DNA of 64,000 bases, taken from contig JAADIG010000137.1 in the NCBI GenBank assembly GCA_013151445.1, forward strand, positions 1 through 64,000, read 5' to 3'. Below the pieces are notes generated by a model that worked only from the letters and a program-made list of their open reading frames with translations, ran no database searches and was not told the DNA's origin. Of this stretch, positions 27,778 to 36,975 are shown piece after piece (position 1 is the first letter of the stretch; every line of letters begins with the position of its first letter). A program made the position numbers and the translations under genes. The DNA is from Actinomycetota bacterium. GTDB taxonomy: Bacteria; Actinomycetota; Acidimicrobiia; Spongiisociales; UBA5794.

Positions 27778-28527
27778 ATGCAAACTAGGAAGATTTCGGA
27801 CTCGGTGGCCTTTGTCACCGGCGCAAACCGAGGAATTGGGCGGGCCATCACCGAAGCACTGCTCGAGCGAGGGGTCCAAAAGGTGTATGCCGCAGTTCGT
27901 GACACAGGGACGGTTGGCGATCTCGTCGGCCGCTATGGCGATCGGGTTGTGCCGCTTGCTCTCGATGTCACCGATGCTGCCCAGGTCGCCGCAACGGCCG
28001 CTGTTGCAGGCGATACGACGTTGCTCGTCAACAATGCGGGTGTAGCGCTCGGAGGGGACCTGGTGAGCGGTGATATCGTCGCAAACGCTCGTCAGGAGAT
28101 GGAGGTGAACTACTTCGCTCCACTTGAGATCCTGCAGAGCTTCGCCCCAATTCTCAAGACCAACGGTGGGGGTGGAGTCGTGAACATGTCGTCCATCGCC
28201 GGTCTGAGCAACTTTGCCATGCTTGCAACCTACAGCGCCTCGAAGGCAGCCGTTCATTCTCTGACACAGGCGACTCGTGCGTTGCTTGCTGCCCAGAACA
28301 CGGCCGTCTTCGGCGTGTACCCGGGTCCCGTCGACACGGACATGGCAAAGGGTATCGATATGGAAAAGACCTCACCACAGCACGTCGCAAATGCGATTCT
28401 CGACGGTGTTGAGGCTGGTACGACCGATATCTATCCCGATCCGTTCGCCGAAGGATTCGGCCAGCAGTTCGAGGATTCTCCGCGCGCCGTCGAAAAGCAG
28501 CTCGCTGGGATGGTCCAGCAGGGCTGA
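27778..28527 (+). CDS. Short-chain dehydrogenase/reductase
   Basis: 249 residues. TGANRGIG is the NAD(P) loop near 15, NNAG is near 90, and the catalytic residues are Ser (NMSSIAG) and Tyr-x3-Lys (YSASK). It resembles SDRs annotated as oxidoreductase or epimerase of unknown substrate. The ATG at 27778 has GAGAGGA upstream. The ORF-track start at 27760 lies within the leader. It is likely induced through the preceding TetR regulator, probably for detoxifying or modifying a small carbonyl compound (inference). Confidence 0.85.
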   Translation: MQTRKISDSVAFVTGANRGIGRAITEALLERGVQKVYAAVRDTGTVGDLVGRYGDRVVPLALDVTDAAQVAATAAVAGDTTLLVNNAGVALGGDLVSGDIVANARQEMEVNYFAPLEILQSFAPILKTNGGGGVVNMSSIAGLSNFAMLATYSASKAAVHSLTQATRALLAAQNTAVFGVYPGPVDTDMAKGIDMEKTSPQHVANAILDGVEAGTTDIYPDPFAEGFGQQFEDSPRAVEKQLAGMVQQG

Positions 28528-28533
28528 ACCAGT

Positions 28534-28576
28534 GGTGTTGTGCGGGCCTCGAACATACCGGGGCTCGCACGACACC
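28534..28576 (+). terminator. Long hairpin after the SDR gene
   Basis: GGTGTTGTGCGGGCCTCG pairs over 18 positions with CGGGGCTCGCACGACACC. The only irregularities are three G-U pairs on the plus-strand RNA. No T-run follows. The G-U pattern suggests function as RNA from the plus strand. Confidence 0.55.
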
Positions 28577-28648
28577 GGTTCGCGCCGGTTGTGACAGGTG
28601 ACTCCAATAGCGGGTATTCTGCTTGCGTCGTCGAGTGGAGACCTTCGA

Positions 28649-28969
28649 ATGAGCGACCAGCATCAACGAACCTGGACCTTTCTCACGAATCATGCGCGGG
28701 TTCTCGTTCTTATTGCGGAGACACCCGGCATACGACTGCGTGATATTGCTGTCCGGGTTGGGATTACCGAACGAGCATCACAGCGTATTGTCGCGGAACT
28801 TGAGGCCGACGGGTACCTCTCCCACGAGAAGGTAGGTCGGCGCAACCACTACCACCTCCTGTCGTCGGCTCACCTCCGTCATCCTCTGGAGGACGGGATC
28901 GAGGTCGGTCAACTGCTCGATCTTTTTGTGGACCCGGACCGCTCTGAGTCGCCGCCGGTGACCACCTAA
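28649..28969 (+). CDS. Small winged-helix (MarR/ArsR-like) regulator
   Basis: A 106-residue helix-turn-helix protein. The recognition region reads GIRLRDIAVRVGITERASQRIVAELEADGYLSHEKVGRRNHYHL, the winged-helix layout with a basic wing. I start at ATG 28649 (MSDQHQRTW) with GGAG upstream. It has no effector domain beyond a short C-terminal helix and ends in a disordered tail. Targets and ligand are unknown. Confidence 0.75.
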   Translation: MSDQHQRTWTFLTNHARVLVLIAETPGIRLRDIAVRVGITERASQRIVAELEADGYLSHEKVGRRNHYHLLSSAHLRHPLEDGIEVGQLLDLFVDPDRSESPPVTT

Positions 28970-29277
28970 CGCCACTCATATTCCACCCGAGCCTGCATCA
29001 CGACCGATACCGAGCGATGCATTACCGATTAACAAAGCATGATATCGTTAGCGTCTATTCGACGTAGTCGTTGGTTTCGGCGGCGAATAGCTTGGGAAAC
29101 CTGTGGTGGGTTGACCCGGTTTACGGATAGGTAGCTCGGGCCGTATGGTCCGATTGCTCGATAGGCGGGGCTCGCGGCTTTCGGCGTGCGAGATAGATCA
29201 CACCCGTTGAGAGGATCGTCGTAGGAGCGGCGTGGTCCCTCGGCCGGAACATAGAGGTACATGGCAATCTACGAGGA
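28970..29277 (+). other. Non-coding leader region before the antiporter gene
   Basis: No gene of its own lies in these 308 bases. Several helices can be drawn: TCGGGCC-GTAT-GGTCCGA (about 29139-29156), GGGT-TG-ACCC, and CTCGC...GCGAG around TTTCGG. Such a long folded leader before a cation/proton antiporter recalls riboswitch control. Short blocks (GGTAGC; GTCCGA) vaguely recall the ydaO/c-di-AMP motif, but I cannot establish a match. A short ORF, ATG 29261 with AGAGGT upstream, would run into the antiporter start. Confidence 0.35.
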
Positions 29278-29289
29278 GTGGCACGGCCA

Positions 29290-31083
29290 GTGTTTGAAGA
29301 CCCCATCATTCAACTAGGCGGGATCGCGGTCCTTGCGTTTGCGGTGACATGGTTCGGTGATCGGATCCGGGTGCCGGTGATTCTGCCGCTACTCGTGACG
29401 GGGTTCCTCGTTGGACCAGTATTTGGTCTCGTGAACCCCGATGTTCTGATTGGCGATCTGCTCACGCCCGCAGTTTCCATTGCAGTCGGCCTCATTCTCT
29501 TCGAGGGTGGGTTGAGTCTCAAAATGCGCGAGATGGCCGGCCAGCAACGCGTGTTGTGGTTACTAGTGACGGTGGGCATGCTGATCACCTGGGCGGTTGG
29601 TGCCGCGACCGTAATGGCATTCACGGACCTGCGGCCGGGGCTTGCGGTACTTCTCGGATCGATTCTCGTGGTGTCCGGTCCGACGGTGGTCGGACCTCTT
29701 CTCGCTCATGTGCGCCCCAAGCGCTCGGTCGGTTCGATCCTGAAGTGGGAAAGTATCTTCATTGATCCGATTGGTGCCCTGGTAGCCGTCCTGGCATTCG
29801 AGGTATTCCTCGTGGGTCGTGTCGGTGCCACACCCGTCGAGATCATCAGCCAGGTCGCCCAGTTCATGTTCGCCGGTGTGGCGGTCGGTGGTATTGTCGC
29901 CGCCGGGGCGATTCCTGCGTTACGACGGCACTGGGTGCCCGAACACCTCCTTTCGCTCTTTGGGATAAGCGTTGCGTTGCTCGCCTTCATCGTCGCCGAC
30001 TCGATTGCGGCCGAGTCCGGCCTGCTGTCGACGACCGTTGTCGGACTTATCCTCGCCAACCACAAAACGATTCGCACGGAACAGATCGTCCAGTTCTCCG
30101 AAGTCGTCAGGGTCCTGCTGATTGGCGTGTTGTTCATTGTGCTCAGCGCCCGTTTGACGACCGACCAACTTCAGGTCGATCTCGGAGCTGCGGCCGCAAT
30201 CGTTGCTGCCTTGGTCCTGGTGGCACGGCCACTTGCTGTGGCTGTATCGACCTGGCGATCGAAACTCTCCTGGCAGGAGAAGGTGTTGCTCGCGGCGGTC
30301 GCCCCGCGGGGAATCGTTGCGGCCTCCATTGCGTCCGTGTTCGCCCTGGAACTCCAGCATGCCGGGATTCCGGGTGCCGACGAACTTATACCTCTGGTGT
30401 TTGCAGTGATCGTCGCCACCGTCACGATCTATGGCCTCGGAATGGGTCCACTTGCCCGCTGGTTGAAGCTGGCCGAACGCCACCAAGAGGGGGTTCTGGT
30501 TCTCGGAGCCGGAAGAGTGGAGCGGGCGATCGCTGACGCCCTCGCCGATGCGGGTGTCGAGGTTGTTCTCGCAACGACCAACCGTGATGACTATTACGAT
30601 GCCAGAGCCGCCGGTCGACGAACCTACTTCGGCAACATCCTCGCTCGCGATGTGGATCTTGAGCTCGACCTGTCGGGAATCGGGAGGCTGCTCGCGCTAA
30701 CGCCGAATGACGATGTCAACACGCTGGCGGCGAGCCGTTATGCAGCGACATTCGGCGGCGGATCGACGTTCCAGCTCGTACCTCGGCGCCGCGACGGGGG
30801 AGTTGCCTCAATCCCCGCTTCCGAATTTGGCGGACGGTTGTTGTTTGGAAGCGAGTGGGACTACAACACCGTTCTCGAGTCCCTGGAGAATGGTGGACAG
30901 GTGCTCACTAGCACTGTCTCGGATCCGGTCGAGGGTGAGGGTCTTGGTCCTGTCGAGAATGGCACAACACCGCTGTTCGTCGTCAAGTCAGATGGCAAGG
31001 TGGTCATCGTCGAAAGCGGATCAAGTGGGGTCTTGGACGGCCTTGGATCCGGCGATACCGTCATCTCGCTCAGCAACGATTAG
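29290..31083 (+). CDS. CPA1-type cation/proton antiporter with RCK-like domain
   Basis: A multi-pass antiporter of about 597 residues. The first 390 residues hold some 12 hydrophobic segments, with the transport-core motif SILKWESIFIDPIGALVAV (the Asp pair region of NhaP/CPA1) and APRGIVAASIASVFALEL. The cytosolic tail (about 400-600) begins VLVLGAGRVERAIADALADAG, a TrkA-N/RCK Rossmann fold, and ends in a TrkA-C-like domain. It exchanges Na+ or K+ for protons, and the RCK part suggests nucleotide gating. Start choice: GTG 29290 (VFEDPII) has GAGGAG 11 nt upstream, while the ORF-track GTG 29278 overlaps that site. Confidence 0.85.
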   Translation: MFEDPIIQLGGIAVLAFAVTWFGDRIRVPVILPLLVTGFLVGPVFGLVNPDVLIGDLLTPAVSIAVGLILFEGGLSLKMREMAGQQRVLWLLVTVGMLITWAVGAATVMAFTDLRPGLAVLLGSILVVSGPTVVGPLLAHVRPKRSVGSILKWESIFIDPIGALVAVLAFEVFLVGRVGATPVEIISQVAQFMFAGVAVGGIVAAGAIPALRRHWVPEHLLSLFGISVALLAFIVADSIAAESGLLSTTVVGLILANHKTIRTEQIVQFSEVVRVLLIGVLFIVLSARLTTDQLQVDLGAAAAIVAALVLVARPLAVAVSTWRSKLSWQEKVLLAAVAPRGIVAASIASVFALELQHAGIPGADELIPLVFAVIVATVTIYGLGMGPLARWLKLAERHQEGVLVLGAGRVERAIADALADAGVEVVLATTNRDDYYDARAAGRRTYFGNILARDVDLELDLSGIGRLLALTPNDDVNTLAASRYAATFGGGSTFQLVPRRRDGGVASIPASEFGGRLLFGSEWDYNTVLESLENGGQVLTSTVSDPVEGEGLGPVENGTTPLFVVKSDGKVVIVESGSSGVLDGLGSGDTVISLSND

Positions 31084-31112
31084 ACCGTCGTGCGGACGCA
31101 TCGTACGAGCAA

Positions 31113-31118
31113 TATGAT
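31113..31118 (+). promoter_or_regulatory. -10 box for the HD-domain gene
   Basis: TATGAT lies 6 nt before the first ATG of the HD gene, which has no ribosome site. This is the leaderless spacing seen elsewhere in the window. No clear -35. Confidence 0.4.
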
Positions 31119-31124
31119 GTCCGG

Positions 31125-31682
31125 ATGATGTCCGAAGTAACCCGAGACTCAGTCGACACTGCACACCGCATCGCAGATGAGCTGTTCAGCGTCTACCCGA
31201 CGGAGTTCGGTGCGGCGAGGGCCGCTTATCACGGTCATGTGCACAGGGGCATCGATCTTGTCGCCCACCAGATGGATCTTGACGAAGCGACCGGGAAGCT
31301 GTTGGGGGTGGCGGGCTTTTTTCACGATGCGGGGATCTGGCTCGACAACACCTTCGACTATTTAGGTCCGTCGATCCGGCGGGCTCTTGATCATCTGCAT
31401 GACGTCGATGCGGGGGGTGAAGATCTGGTGCGGCTGGTTATCTTTGAGCACCATCGGTTGCGGAGGGCGAGGTCCGAGCATCCGCTCGTGGAAGCGTTTC
31501 GGCGTGCCGATCTCACGGACCTCACCGGCGGCCTTGTTCCGAGTCCCGGGGTGTCGTTTCGGGAGTATCGGCAGATCGGTGGGCGGTACCCGTCTCATGG
31601 GTTCCGTTGGAGGCTCACGGTGATCTTTTTGCGGTGGACGCTGCGGCACCCGCTGCGACCGCTCCCCATGATGAAGTGGTAA
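31125..31682 (+). CDS. HD-domain protein
   Basis: A 185-residue predicted metal-dependent phosphohydrolase. The metal ligands fit the HD pattern: His in YHGHVHRGI, the HD doublet in GFFHDAGIWLD, HH in IFEHHRL, and Asp in RRADLTDLTGG. The substrate is unknown (nucleotides or other phosphoesters). Two tandem ATG codons at 31125 and 31128 are both possible starts. The basic hydrophobic C-terminus (LRWTLRHPLRPLPMMKW) could associate with the membrane. Confidence 0.7.
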   Translation: MMSEVTRDSVDTAHRIADELFSVYPTEFGAARAAYHGHVHRGIDLVAHQMDLDEATGKLLGVAGFFHDAGIWLDNTFDYLGPSIRRALDHLHDVDAGGEDLVRLVIFEHHRLRRARSEHPLVEAFRRADLTDLTGGLVPSPGVSFREYRQIGGRYPSHGFRWRLTVIFLRWTLRHPLRPLPMMKW

Positions 31683-31701
31683 CCCCGCCCCCATCTCCCC
31701 A

Positions 31702-31751
31702 TTTTGGCGTCCCACCACCCCATGTTTCGTGCGCAAATGGACGCCAGAATG
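31702..31751. repeat. Palindromic repeat, decayed copy
   Basis: ATTTTGGCGTCC and GGACGCCAGAAT pair at 11 of 12 positions around a 26-nt loop. The right side (CAAATGGACGCCAGAA) is identical to that arm of the copy at 60120-60173, while the left inner arm has diverged. The same conserved core GGCGTCC/GGACGCC identifies it as the same family. Confidence 0.6.
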
Positions 31752-31833
31752 AGGATGATCGTGCTCGTTGACTTGATCAACTGCGCCGTAGCTGCGTGAT
31801 CCGCGACTCTCGCCACCACACAGAAACTTCTTG

Positions 31834-31855
31834 ACATTCCTGTTGACTGGAATGT
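31834..31855. promoter_or_regulatory. Operator-like inverted repeat and -35 region
   Basis: ACATTCC and GGAATGT are separated by TGTTGACT. The site overlaps TTGACA (31831-31836) and contains a second TTGACT. It lies about 50 bases before the small zinc-ribbon gene, so it is a plausible repressor site for that operon. Confidence 0.5.
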
Positions 31856-31904
31856 GTACGGTGGCTGCGTGTAGCCAGATGAAACGTTCGGGAGCATCGA
31901 AACG

Positions 31905-32096
31905 ATGGAGCATGCAGGAATAGCAGTACAGGCGGAGCGCCCCCGCGGGCGTCCCGCAAAGAGGTTCATGCCGGGGAGAATCTGTATCGAACCGGAGTGT
32001 GTGACCCTCCTCAGTACGTACAATCCGAACGATATGTGTTTCCGGCACAGTCCGATCCGTTTCCCGCGGACCCGTGGTCGGGTGGATGTAGAGTGA
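31905..32096 (+). CDS. Small AT-hook / zinc-ribbon-like protein
   Basis: 63 residues. PRGRPAKRF is an AT-hook-like basic motif (minor-groove DNA binding). It is followed by C-x4-C...LSTYNPNDMCFRH, a Cys/His knuckle of the kind seen in small actinobacterial proteins with the pattern C-C-LS-YN-C-H, likely binding zinc. GGGAG precedes the ATG, and the stop overlaps the hydrolase GTG (GTGA). It is likely a small DNA-binding regulator, possibly of its own operon. The motif reading and coupling make it a real gene in my view. Confidence 0.6.
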   Translation: MEHAGIAVQAERPRGRPAKRFMPGRICIEPECVTLLSTYNPNDMCFRHSPIRFPRTRGRVDVE

Positions 32097-33019
32097 CTGA
32101 TTTCTTGACGGCCGTCACGGCGATGCGAGGCGATGAGACTCGCTCGGATCATGATCATCCACGTTCGGCAGCTACCAAAACGAAACGCCGACCGGTACGT
32201 GGCTCGTTGGATGAATTGCACACATCGACGGTCGGCGGCCAGATTCGGCAGGGGCAGACGCCGTTCATATTCCTGCACGGGCTTGGCGGGACCCAGGTGT
32301 ACTGGACCGCAGCCGACAGTGACAGGTACCTGCCGCCACAGTCGACTCTCGTCGATCTTCTCGGGTTTGGCCAGTCACCCAGACCGTTCAAGAAGTACAC
32401 CCTCGACACGCATCTCGCCGCACTGGAGGCGGCGTTGGCTGGGCAACCTCCAGCGATCCTTGTCGGGCATTCCCTCGGGGCCGCTCTCGCATTGGCCTAT
32501 GCCGTGCGCAATCCCGAGAGTGTGAAGGGACTGGTGCTGATCAGCCTCCCGTCGTACGGCGGCACCCAGGGGGCGATCCGTTGGCATCGACGACGGCTCA
32601 GCGGCTGGTTTCTCACCAACATGGTGCTTACTGGCCTGGCGTGTGTGACATCACGTCGACTGTTGGGGCCTCTGCTTCCCTTGATACTGCGCGACATACC
32701 CCGCGAGGTGGCTCGTGACCTTGTCGAACACAACGTCATGTCGTCGACTACGTCGCTGTGGAATGTGTTGTATCGCCGTGATGCGGTCGACGACCTCGAT
32801 GCGCTCGCTCCCGACCTTCCGGTTACGTTCATCCACGGGACCAAGGACGGCACCGCTCCGATCGACTCGATTCGTGCCGTCACCGACGGGTACGAGAATC
32901 GGAAGCTGATCGAACTCGAAGGAGTTGACCACCACCCCTGGTTGCGAGCCCCCGGCGCATGCGCTGCGGCCATCGCCGACGCCGGGCGCGCCATTCAGAC
33001 AGCACCACCAAAAGCATGA
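32093..33019 (+). CDS. Alpha/beta hydrolase
   Basis: About 308 residues from the GTG at 32093. The oxyanion motif is FLHGLGGTQ, the nucleophile elbow VGHSLGAALAL, the acid in HGTKDGTAP and the His in GVDHHPWL, so the triad is complete. A 50-residue basic N-terminal extension precedes the fold. The family includes lipases, esterases and haloperoxidase-like enzymes, and the substrate is unknown. The start overlaps the stop of the AT-hook gene, showing translational coupling. The ORF-track start at 31997 would overlap that gene out of frame. Confidence 0.82.
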   Translation: MTDFLTAVTAMRGDETRSDHDHPRSAATKTKRRPVRGSLDELHTSTVGGQIRQGQTPFIFLHGLGGTQVYWTAADSDRYLPPQSTLVDLLGFGQSPRPFKKYTLDTHLAALEAALAGQPPAILVGHSLGAALALAYAVRNPESVKGLVLISLPSYGGTQGAIRWHRRRLSGWFLTNMVLTGLACVTSRRLLGPLLPLILRDIPREVARDLVEHNVMSSTTSLWNVLYRRDAVDDLDALAPDLPVTFIHGTKDGTAPIDSIRAVTDGYENRKLIELEGVDHHPWLRAPGACAAAIADAGRAIQTAPPKA

Positions 33020-33050
33020 CAGGTGCTCGGCACCGGTCGAAAGTTGTGGA

Positions 33051-33668
33051 CTACTCGGGTGGGCGGAACCCGATCGCCGCACGCTCGGTTCGTGATCTCT
33101 TGAGTTCCCAGAAACCCGGTGTGGACCCCGCGGCGTGAACGCCATCCCACAAGCGCAGGGCTGCATCGATTTCGAGTTCGCGAGAAATCACCGGTCCGAA
33201 GATGGCGACCGGTTCGCCCTCAGCGTCATCAAATCCGATGATTGGTGTTCCGACGTCTTCACCGGTCAGTGCAAGAGCTTCGGCCATGCTTGCCGAGATC
33301 GTGTCGTCCCACGAAACATCGTCGGCCGCGAGCGCAAACTTACTGTCCAGACCGACGGCATCGAGGGCTTGCGCGGGATCGAAGTCGATATCCTGACCGA
33401 GGTGGATATGGCGGCCGTACTCGGTGTAGAGGTCACCGATGACCGCATCGCCCTTTTCGGAGCGAACGGCCTCAAGGACTCGCAGAAGCCGATGACTCTT
33501 GGTGTAGATGCCGGTGAAGGGGTGGTCCGGGTTATCAACGTTTTTCATCTTGAGACTGATTGACCGCCATCGAACGTCCAGGTCGCGGTGCGGTGCCACG
33601 TTGACGATCCAGCGCGATGTCATCCAGCACCATGGACAGATCGGGTCGAGCCAATAGTTCACTCTCAC
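33051..33668 (-). CDS. CPWC thioredoxin-fold oxidoreductase (Rv2466c-like)
   Basis: 205 residues. The active site DPICPWCWMTSRW is the CPWC motif at about residues 11-14 of a DsbA/FrnE-type thioredoxin fold, and GEDVGTPIIGF holds the cis-Pro. Length and motif match the mycobacterial mycothiol-dependent reductase Rv2466c, a cytoplasmic nitroreductase/oxidative-stress enzyme. There is no signal peptide. The GTG start has AGGAG upstream. It implies, but does not prove, that this organism makes mycothiol. Confidence 0.82.
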   Translation of the reverse strand: MRVNYWLDPICPWCWMTSRWIVNVAPHRDLDVRWRSISLKMKNVDNPDHPFTGIYTKSHRLLRVLEAVRSEKGDAVIGDLYTEYGRHIHLGQDIDFDPAQALDAVGLDSKFALAADDVSWDDTISASMAEALALTGEDVGTPIIGFDDAEGEPVAIFGPVISRELEIDAALRLWDGVHAAGSTPGFWELKRSRTERAAIGFRPPE

Positions 33669-33897
33669 GTGATTCTCCTGATTCTTGTTGATAGGGGATA
33701 CAAATTTGGTCGGGTCTCATGGACTGACACCGCAGTTTGCTCGAAGAAATAGTATCAACGAATCAGTCACTCTATTCCGGTCGGGTTGTCGTCCTGGTTC
33801 TGCCCGAGTAACGCCTGTCCGTGGTGGTGAATATCAATGAGAGGGACATCGATGAGATCGTTTCGCACTGCCCTCGGCCTGTCTCTAGGGTATCTGC

Positions 33898-34527
33898 GTG
33901 ATCGCTGGCACGACAGCGCGGACGCGTATAGCTGTCCTGGTATCTGGGAGCGGGTCAAACCTGCAGGCCCTTATTGACGCATCTGTCGACCCTCATTTTG
34001 GTGCCGAGATCGCTGTCGTTGTTGCTGACCGGCCGAACGCCGGGGCACTCAAGCGTGCGGCGGATGCCGGGATTGCTCATGTGGTGGTTTCGTGGTCCGA
34101 CTACTCCGACCGGGAGACATTCACGACCGCTATCTGCGATGCAACCCACACCCATGACGTCACCGGGCTGGTCCTTGCCGGCTTCATGCGGATCCTTTCA
34201 CCCGTGGCGATAAGACGGTATCCGGATGCGATCATCAACGTTCACCCGGCCCTGCTGCCGGCGTTCCCGGGAGCCGATGCCGTTGGCCAGGCGCTCGCCC
34301 ACGGGGTGACAGTGACGGGTGTGACGGTTCACTTTGTCGATGAGCAGGTCGACCACGGGCCGATTATCTTGCAAGAGTCGGCTGCGGTCCATCCCGACGA
34401 CACTATCGATATCCTCCATCGTCGAATCCAGCAGATCGAACACACGGTGCTCCCGCTTGCGGTCGACGCTTTTGGCAAGGGTCTCCTCAGGGTCGTGGGT
34501 CGGCGCGTCGAGTGGTCTTCGTTATGA
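33898..34527 (+). CDS. purN: Phosphoribosylglycinamide formyltransferase
   Basis: Third step of purine synthesis: transfers formyl from 10-formyl-THF to GAR. 209 residues. The phosphate loop is LVSGSGSNLQALID, the catalytic block NVHPALLPAFPG (His), and VHFVDEQVDHGPII carries the catalytic Asp. It starts at GTG. purH follows after 28 bases and folD overlaps purH, so the three share 10-formyl-THF supply and use. Confidence 0.95.
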   Translation: MIAGTTARTRIAVLVSGSGSNLQALIDASVDPHFGAEIAVVVADRPNAGALKRAADAGIAHVVVSWSDYSDRETFTTAICDATHTHDVTGLVLAGFMRILSPVAIRRYPDAIINVHPALLPAFPGADAVGQALAHGVTVTGVTVHFVDEQVDHGPIILQESAAVHPDDTIDILHRRIQQIEHTVLPLAVDAFGKGLLRVVGRRVEWSSL

Positions 34528-34555
34528 ATCTATGCCACGTTGAGGGGGTACCAAG

Positions 34556-36109
34556 ATGGGAGCCAACATGACCAGACAACCGGTTCGGCAAGCACTGATA
34601 TCCGTCTTTGATAAAACGGGTGTCGTAGATCTTGCTACCCGCCTCGTGGCCGGGGGAGTCGTGATCATCTCCTCTGGTGGGACCGCGAAACATCTTCGGT
34701 CCCACGGTGTGTCGGTGGTCGACGTTGCCGACCTAACCGGCGCCAAGGAGATGCTCGGAGGTCGGGTGAAGACGCTGCACCCGACTATCCATGGTGCGAT
34801 TTTGGCGGACCGTTCCCTGGCGAGCCATGTTGATGAGCTGTCCGATCGTGGGATTTCGCCTATCGACCTCGTCGTCGTAAATCTCTACCCGTTCGAGGCG
34901 ACCGTGGCCGATCCGAACGCGACCGTATCGGAGATCATTGAGAAGATCGACATAGGGGGCCCCACGATGATCCGGGCTGCGGCAAAAAATCACGCCCACG
35001 TGGCCGTGGCCACCGACCCGGATGACTACCCGGGAATTGCCGCAGCAGTCGAACAGGGGGGAACGTTGCCGGAGGAACGCCAGGTACTTGCTCGCAAGGC
35101 CTTCGCCCACACGGCCGGATACGATGCGGCGATTGTCCGGTGGTTTGATCGAGACGATTCGCTACCTGGGTTGCTTCCTCTCACTCTTGAACGCGTCGAG
35201 TCCCTGCGTTACGGGGAGAATCCGCACCAACCCGCAGCAATTTATACCGAGCGTGGAGCCCAAGGGTGGTGGCGTGAGGCGACGATTCATCAGGGTAAGG
35301 CGATGTCTTTCAACAACTACGCCGATACCGAGGCTGCGTGGCGTCTCGTAGGCGACCTCTCGCGCCCCGGTGTTGTTGTCATGAAACACATGAACGCCTG
35401 TGGCGCAGCGGAAGGGGCAACACTCTCAGAAGCGTTCGGCACTGCCTGGGAGTGTGACCCAAAGTCTGGTTTTGGTGGCATCGTGGCCCTCAACGAGGAG
35501 TTGGACGAAGACACGGCCCGAAGGATTGTTGCGAACTTTGTCGAGGTGGTGATCGCACCGGGTCTCACCGAGGCCGCTGCCAACCTCCTTGCAAGCAAGA
35601 AGAATCTTCGTGTCGTTACCGCACGGTTCCCCGAAACGGGAGGTCTCGACATGCGACGCGTCGAGGGGGGCATGTTGGTCCAATATCGAGACTCGCTTGC
35701 CACCGCTGGAGGAGATGTCCCCGCCGAGTGGCGTGTCGTTTCCGAGCGCACGCCGACAGATGAGGAGATGGCCGCATTGCGTTTCGCTTGGACGGTGGCC
35801 GGGCACACCAAATCCAACGCAATCGTCATCGCCAACGGTCGTGCCGCTGTCGGTGTGGGCGCCGGTGACCAGAGCCGGGTTGGTGCCGCCGAGAGAGCGA
35901 TCGTGAAGGCCGGTGACCGCACGGTGGGAGCCGTTGCTGCCAGCGATGCTTTTCTGCCATTCCGAGACACCCTCGACATCCTCGCTTATGCGGGGGTGCG
36001 TGCGGTTGTTGAACCGGGGGGATCAAAACGCGACGATGAGGTCATCGCCGCCGCCGACGAGAGCGGCGTTTCGCTCGTATTCACCAACAAAAGGCATTTC
36101 CGACATTGA
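34556..36109 (+). CDS. purH: AICAR transformylase / IMP cyclohydrolase
   Basis: Bifunctional last two steps to IMP, 517 residues. The N-terminal MGS-like IMP cyclohydrolase opens [11 protein letters not shown], with [16 protein letters not shown]. The C-terminal AICARFT has the catalytic Lys-His region [12 protein letters not shown] and ends [15 protein letters not shown] and FTNKRHFRH, the family tail. GAGGGGG lies before ATG 34556, and ATG 34568 is a weaker alternative. It overlaps folD by TTGA. Confidence 0.97.
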   Translation: MGANMTRQPVRQALISVFDKTGVVDLATRLVAGGVVIISSGGTAKHLRSHGVSVVDVADLTGAKEMLGGRVKTLHPTIHGAILADRSLASHVDELSDRGISPIDLVVVNLYPFEATVADPNATVSEIIEKIDIGGPTMIRAAAKNHAHVAVATDPDDYPGIAAAVEQGGTLPEERQVLARKAFAHTAGYDAAIVRWFDRDDSLPGLLPLTLERVESLRYGENPHQPAAIYTERGAQGWWREATIHQGKAMSFNNYADTEAAWRLVGDLSRPGVVVMKHMNACGAAEGATLSEAFGTAWECDPKSGFGGIVALNEELDEDTARRIVANFVEVVIAPGLTEAAANLLASKKNLRVVTARFPETGGLDMRRVEGGMLVQYRDSLATAGGDVPAEWRVVSERTPTDEEMAALRFAWTVAGHTKSNAIVIANGRAAVGVGAGDQSRVGAAERAIVKAGDRTVGAVAASDAFLPFRDTLDILAYAGVRAVVEPGGSKRDDEVIAAADESGVSLVFTNKRHFRH

Positions 36110-36966
36110 GCGCACAAATACTTTCAGGACGTGATGTAGCCGCCGTCGTGCGGGCAGAGGTGGCCGAACAGGTTGCCGCTCTCAATGGGCGTGGCAAAAC
36201 AGTGGGTCTGGCGACGGTCCTCGTCGGCGATGACCCGGCGTCGCACGTGTATGTGCGTAACAAACACCGTGCTGCCGAAAAAGCAGGGATGATCTCGATT
36301 GATGTGAATCTGCCAGCCGATGTCTCCCAGGAGGAGGTGATCGCTGCGGTTCACACCCTCAATGGTGATGATCGTGTCGACGGCATGATTGTGCAGCTTC
36401 CGCTCCCCAGCGGATTAGACGGCAACGCCGCGGTCGAGGCGGTACTCCCGGCGAAGGACGCCGATGGGTTACATCCCTACAACCTAGGATTGCTCATCCT
36501 TGATCGTCCGGGTCCACGGCCGGCGACACCATCGGGTGTTCTCCGGATCCTGGAGCACTATGGCATCACTACCTCTGGCAAGCGGGCTGTCGTGATCGGC
36601 CGATCGTTTCTCGTCGGACGTCCCATGGCCATCATGCTGGGTTCCAAGGGTGTGGATGCAACGGTTGTCCAGGCCCATTCGCGGACGCCCGATCTCGGGG
36701 CTGTCACCCTTGAAGCCGACATCATTGTTGTTGCCGCCGGTCGACCCGACCTGCTGCGTCGTGAACATGTGAAACCCGGAGCCATCGTGATCGACGTCGG
36801 GACCAACAGGGTCGATGGCAAGCTTGTTGGAGATGTCGATTTCGAGGGGGTCTCAAGTGTTGCCGGCGGGATCACTCCAGTCCCCGGAGGTGTTGGACCT
36901 ATGACGATTGCATCGCTGCTCGTGAACACCGTACAAGCTGCACAGAGGACGGCCACGCTCGATTAG
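36106..36966 (+). CDS. folD: Methylene-THF dehydrogenase / cyclohydrolase
   Basis: Makes 10-formyl-THF for PurN and PurH, 286 residues. It has the catalytic Lys region [14 protein letters not shown], the motif [18 protein letters not shown]-binding [17 protein letters not shown], and the closing [15 protein letters not shown]. The start is TTG, overlapping the purH stop (TTGA), the only choice that keeps the family N-terminus [11 protein letters not shown]. Confidence 0.95.
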   Translation: MSAQILSGRDVAAVVRAEVAEQVAALNGRGKTVGLATVLVGDDPASHVYVRNKHRAAEKAGMISIDVNLPADVSQEEVIAAVHTLNGDDRVDGMIVQLPLPSGLDGNAAVEAVLPAKDADGLHPYNLGLLILDRPGPRPATPSGVLRILEHYGITTSGKRAVVIGRSFLVGRPMAIMLGSKGVDATVVQAHSRTPDLGAVTLEADIIVVAAGRPDLLRREHVKPGAIVIDVGTNRVDGKLVGDVDFEGVSSVAGGITPVPGGVGPMTIASLLVNTVQAAQRTATLD

Positions 36967-36975
36967 GGGTTCCAG

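Noticed and set aside
31997-32092. Longer N-terminus for the alpha/beta hydrolase
   Set aside because: It would overlap the small AT-hook gene out of frame. The GTG at 32093 overlaps that gene's stop in the usual coupled manner.
33680-33764. GATTC...GTTGATA / TATCAAC-GAATC inverted repeat before purN
   Set aside because: The arms have a 2-nt bulge and a 60-nt loop with no other signal. It is too weak to report as a feature.
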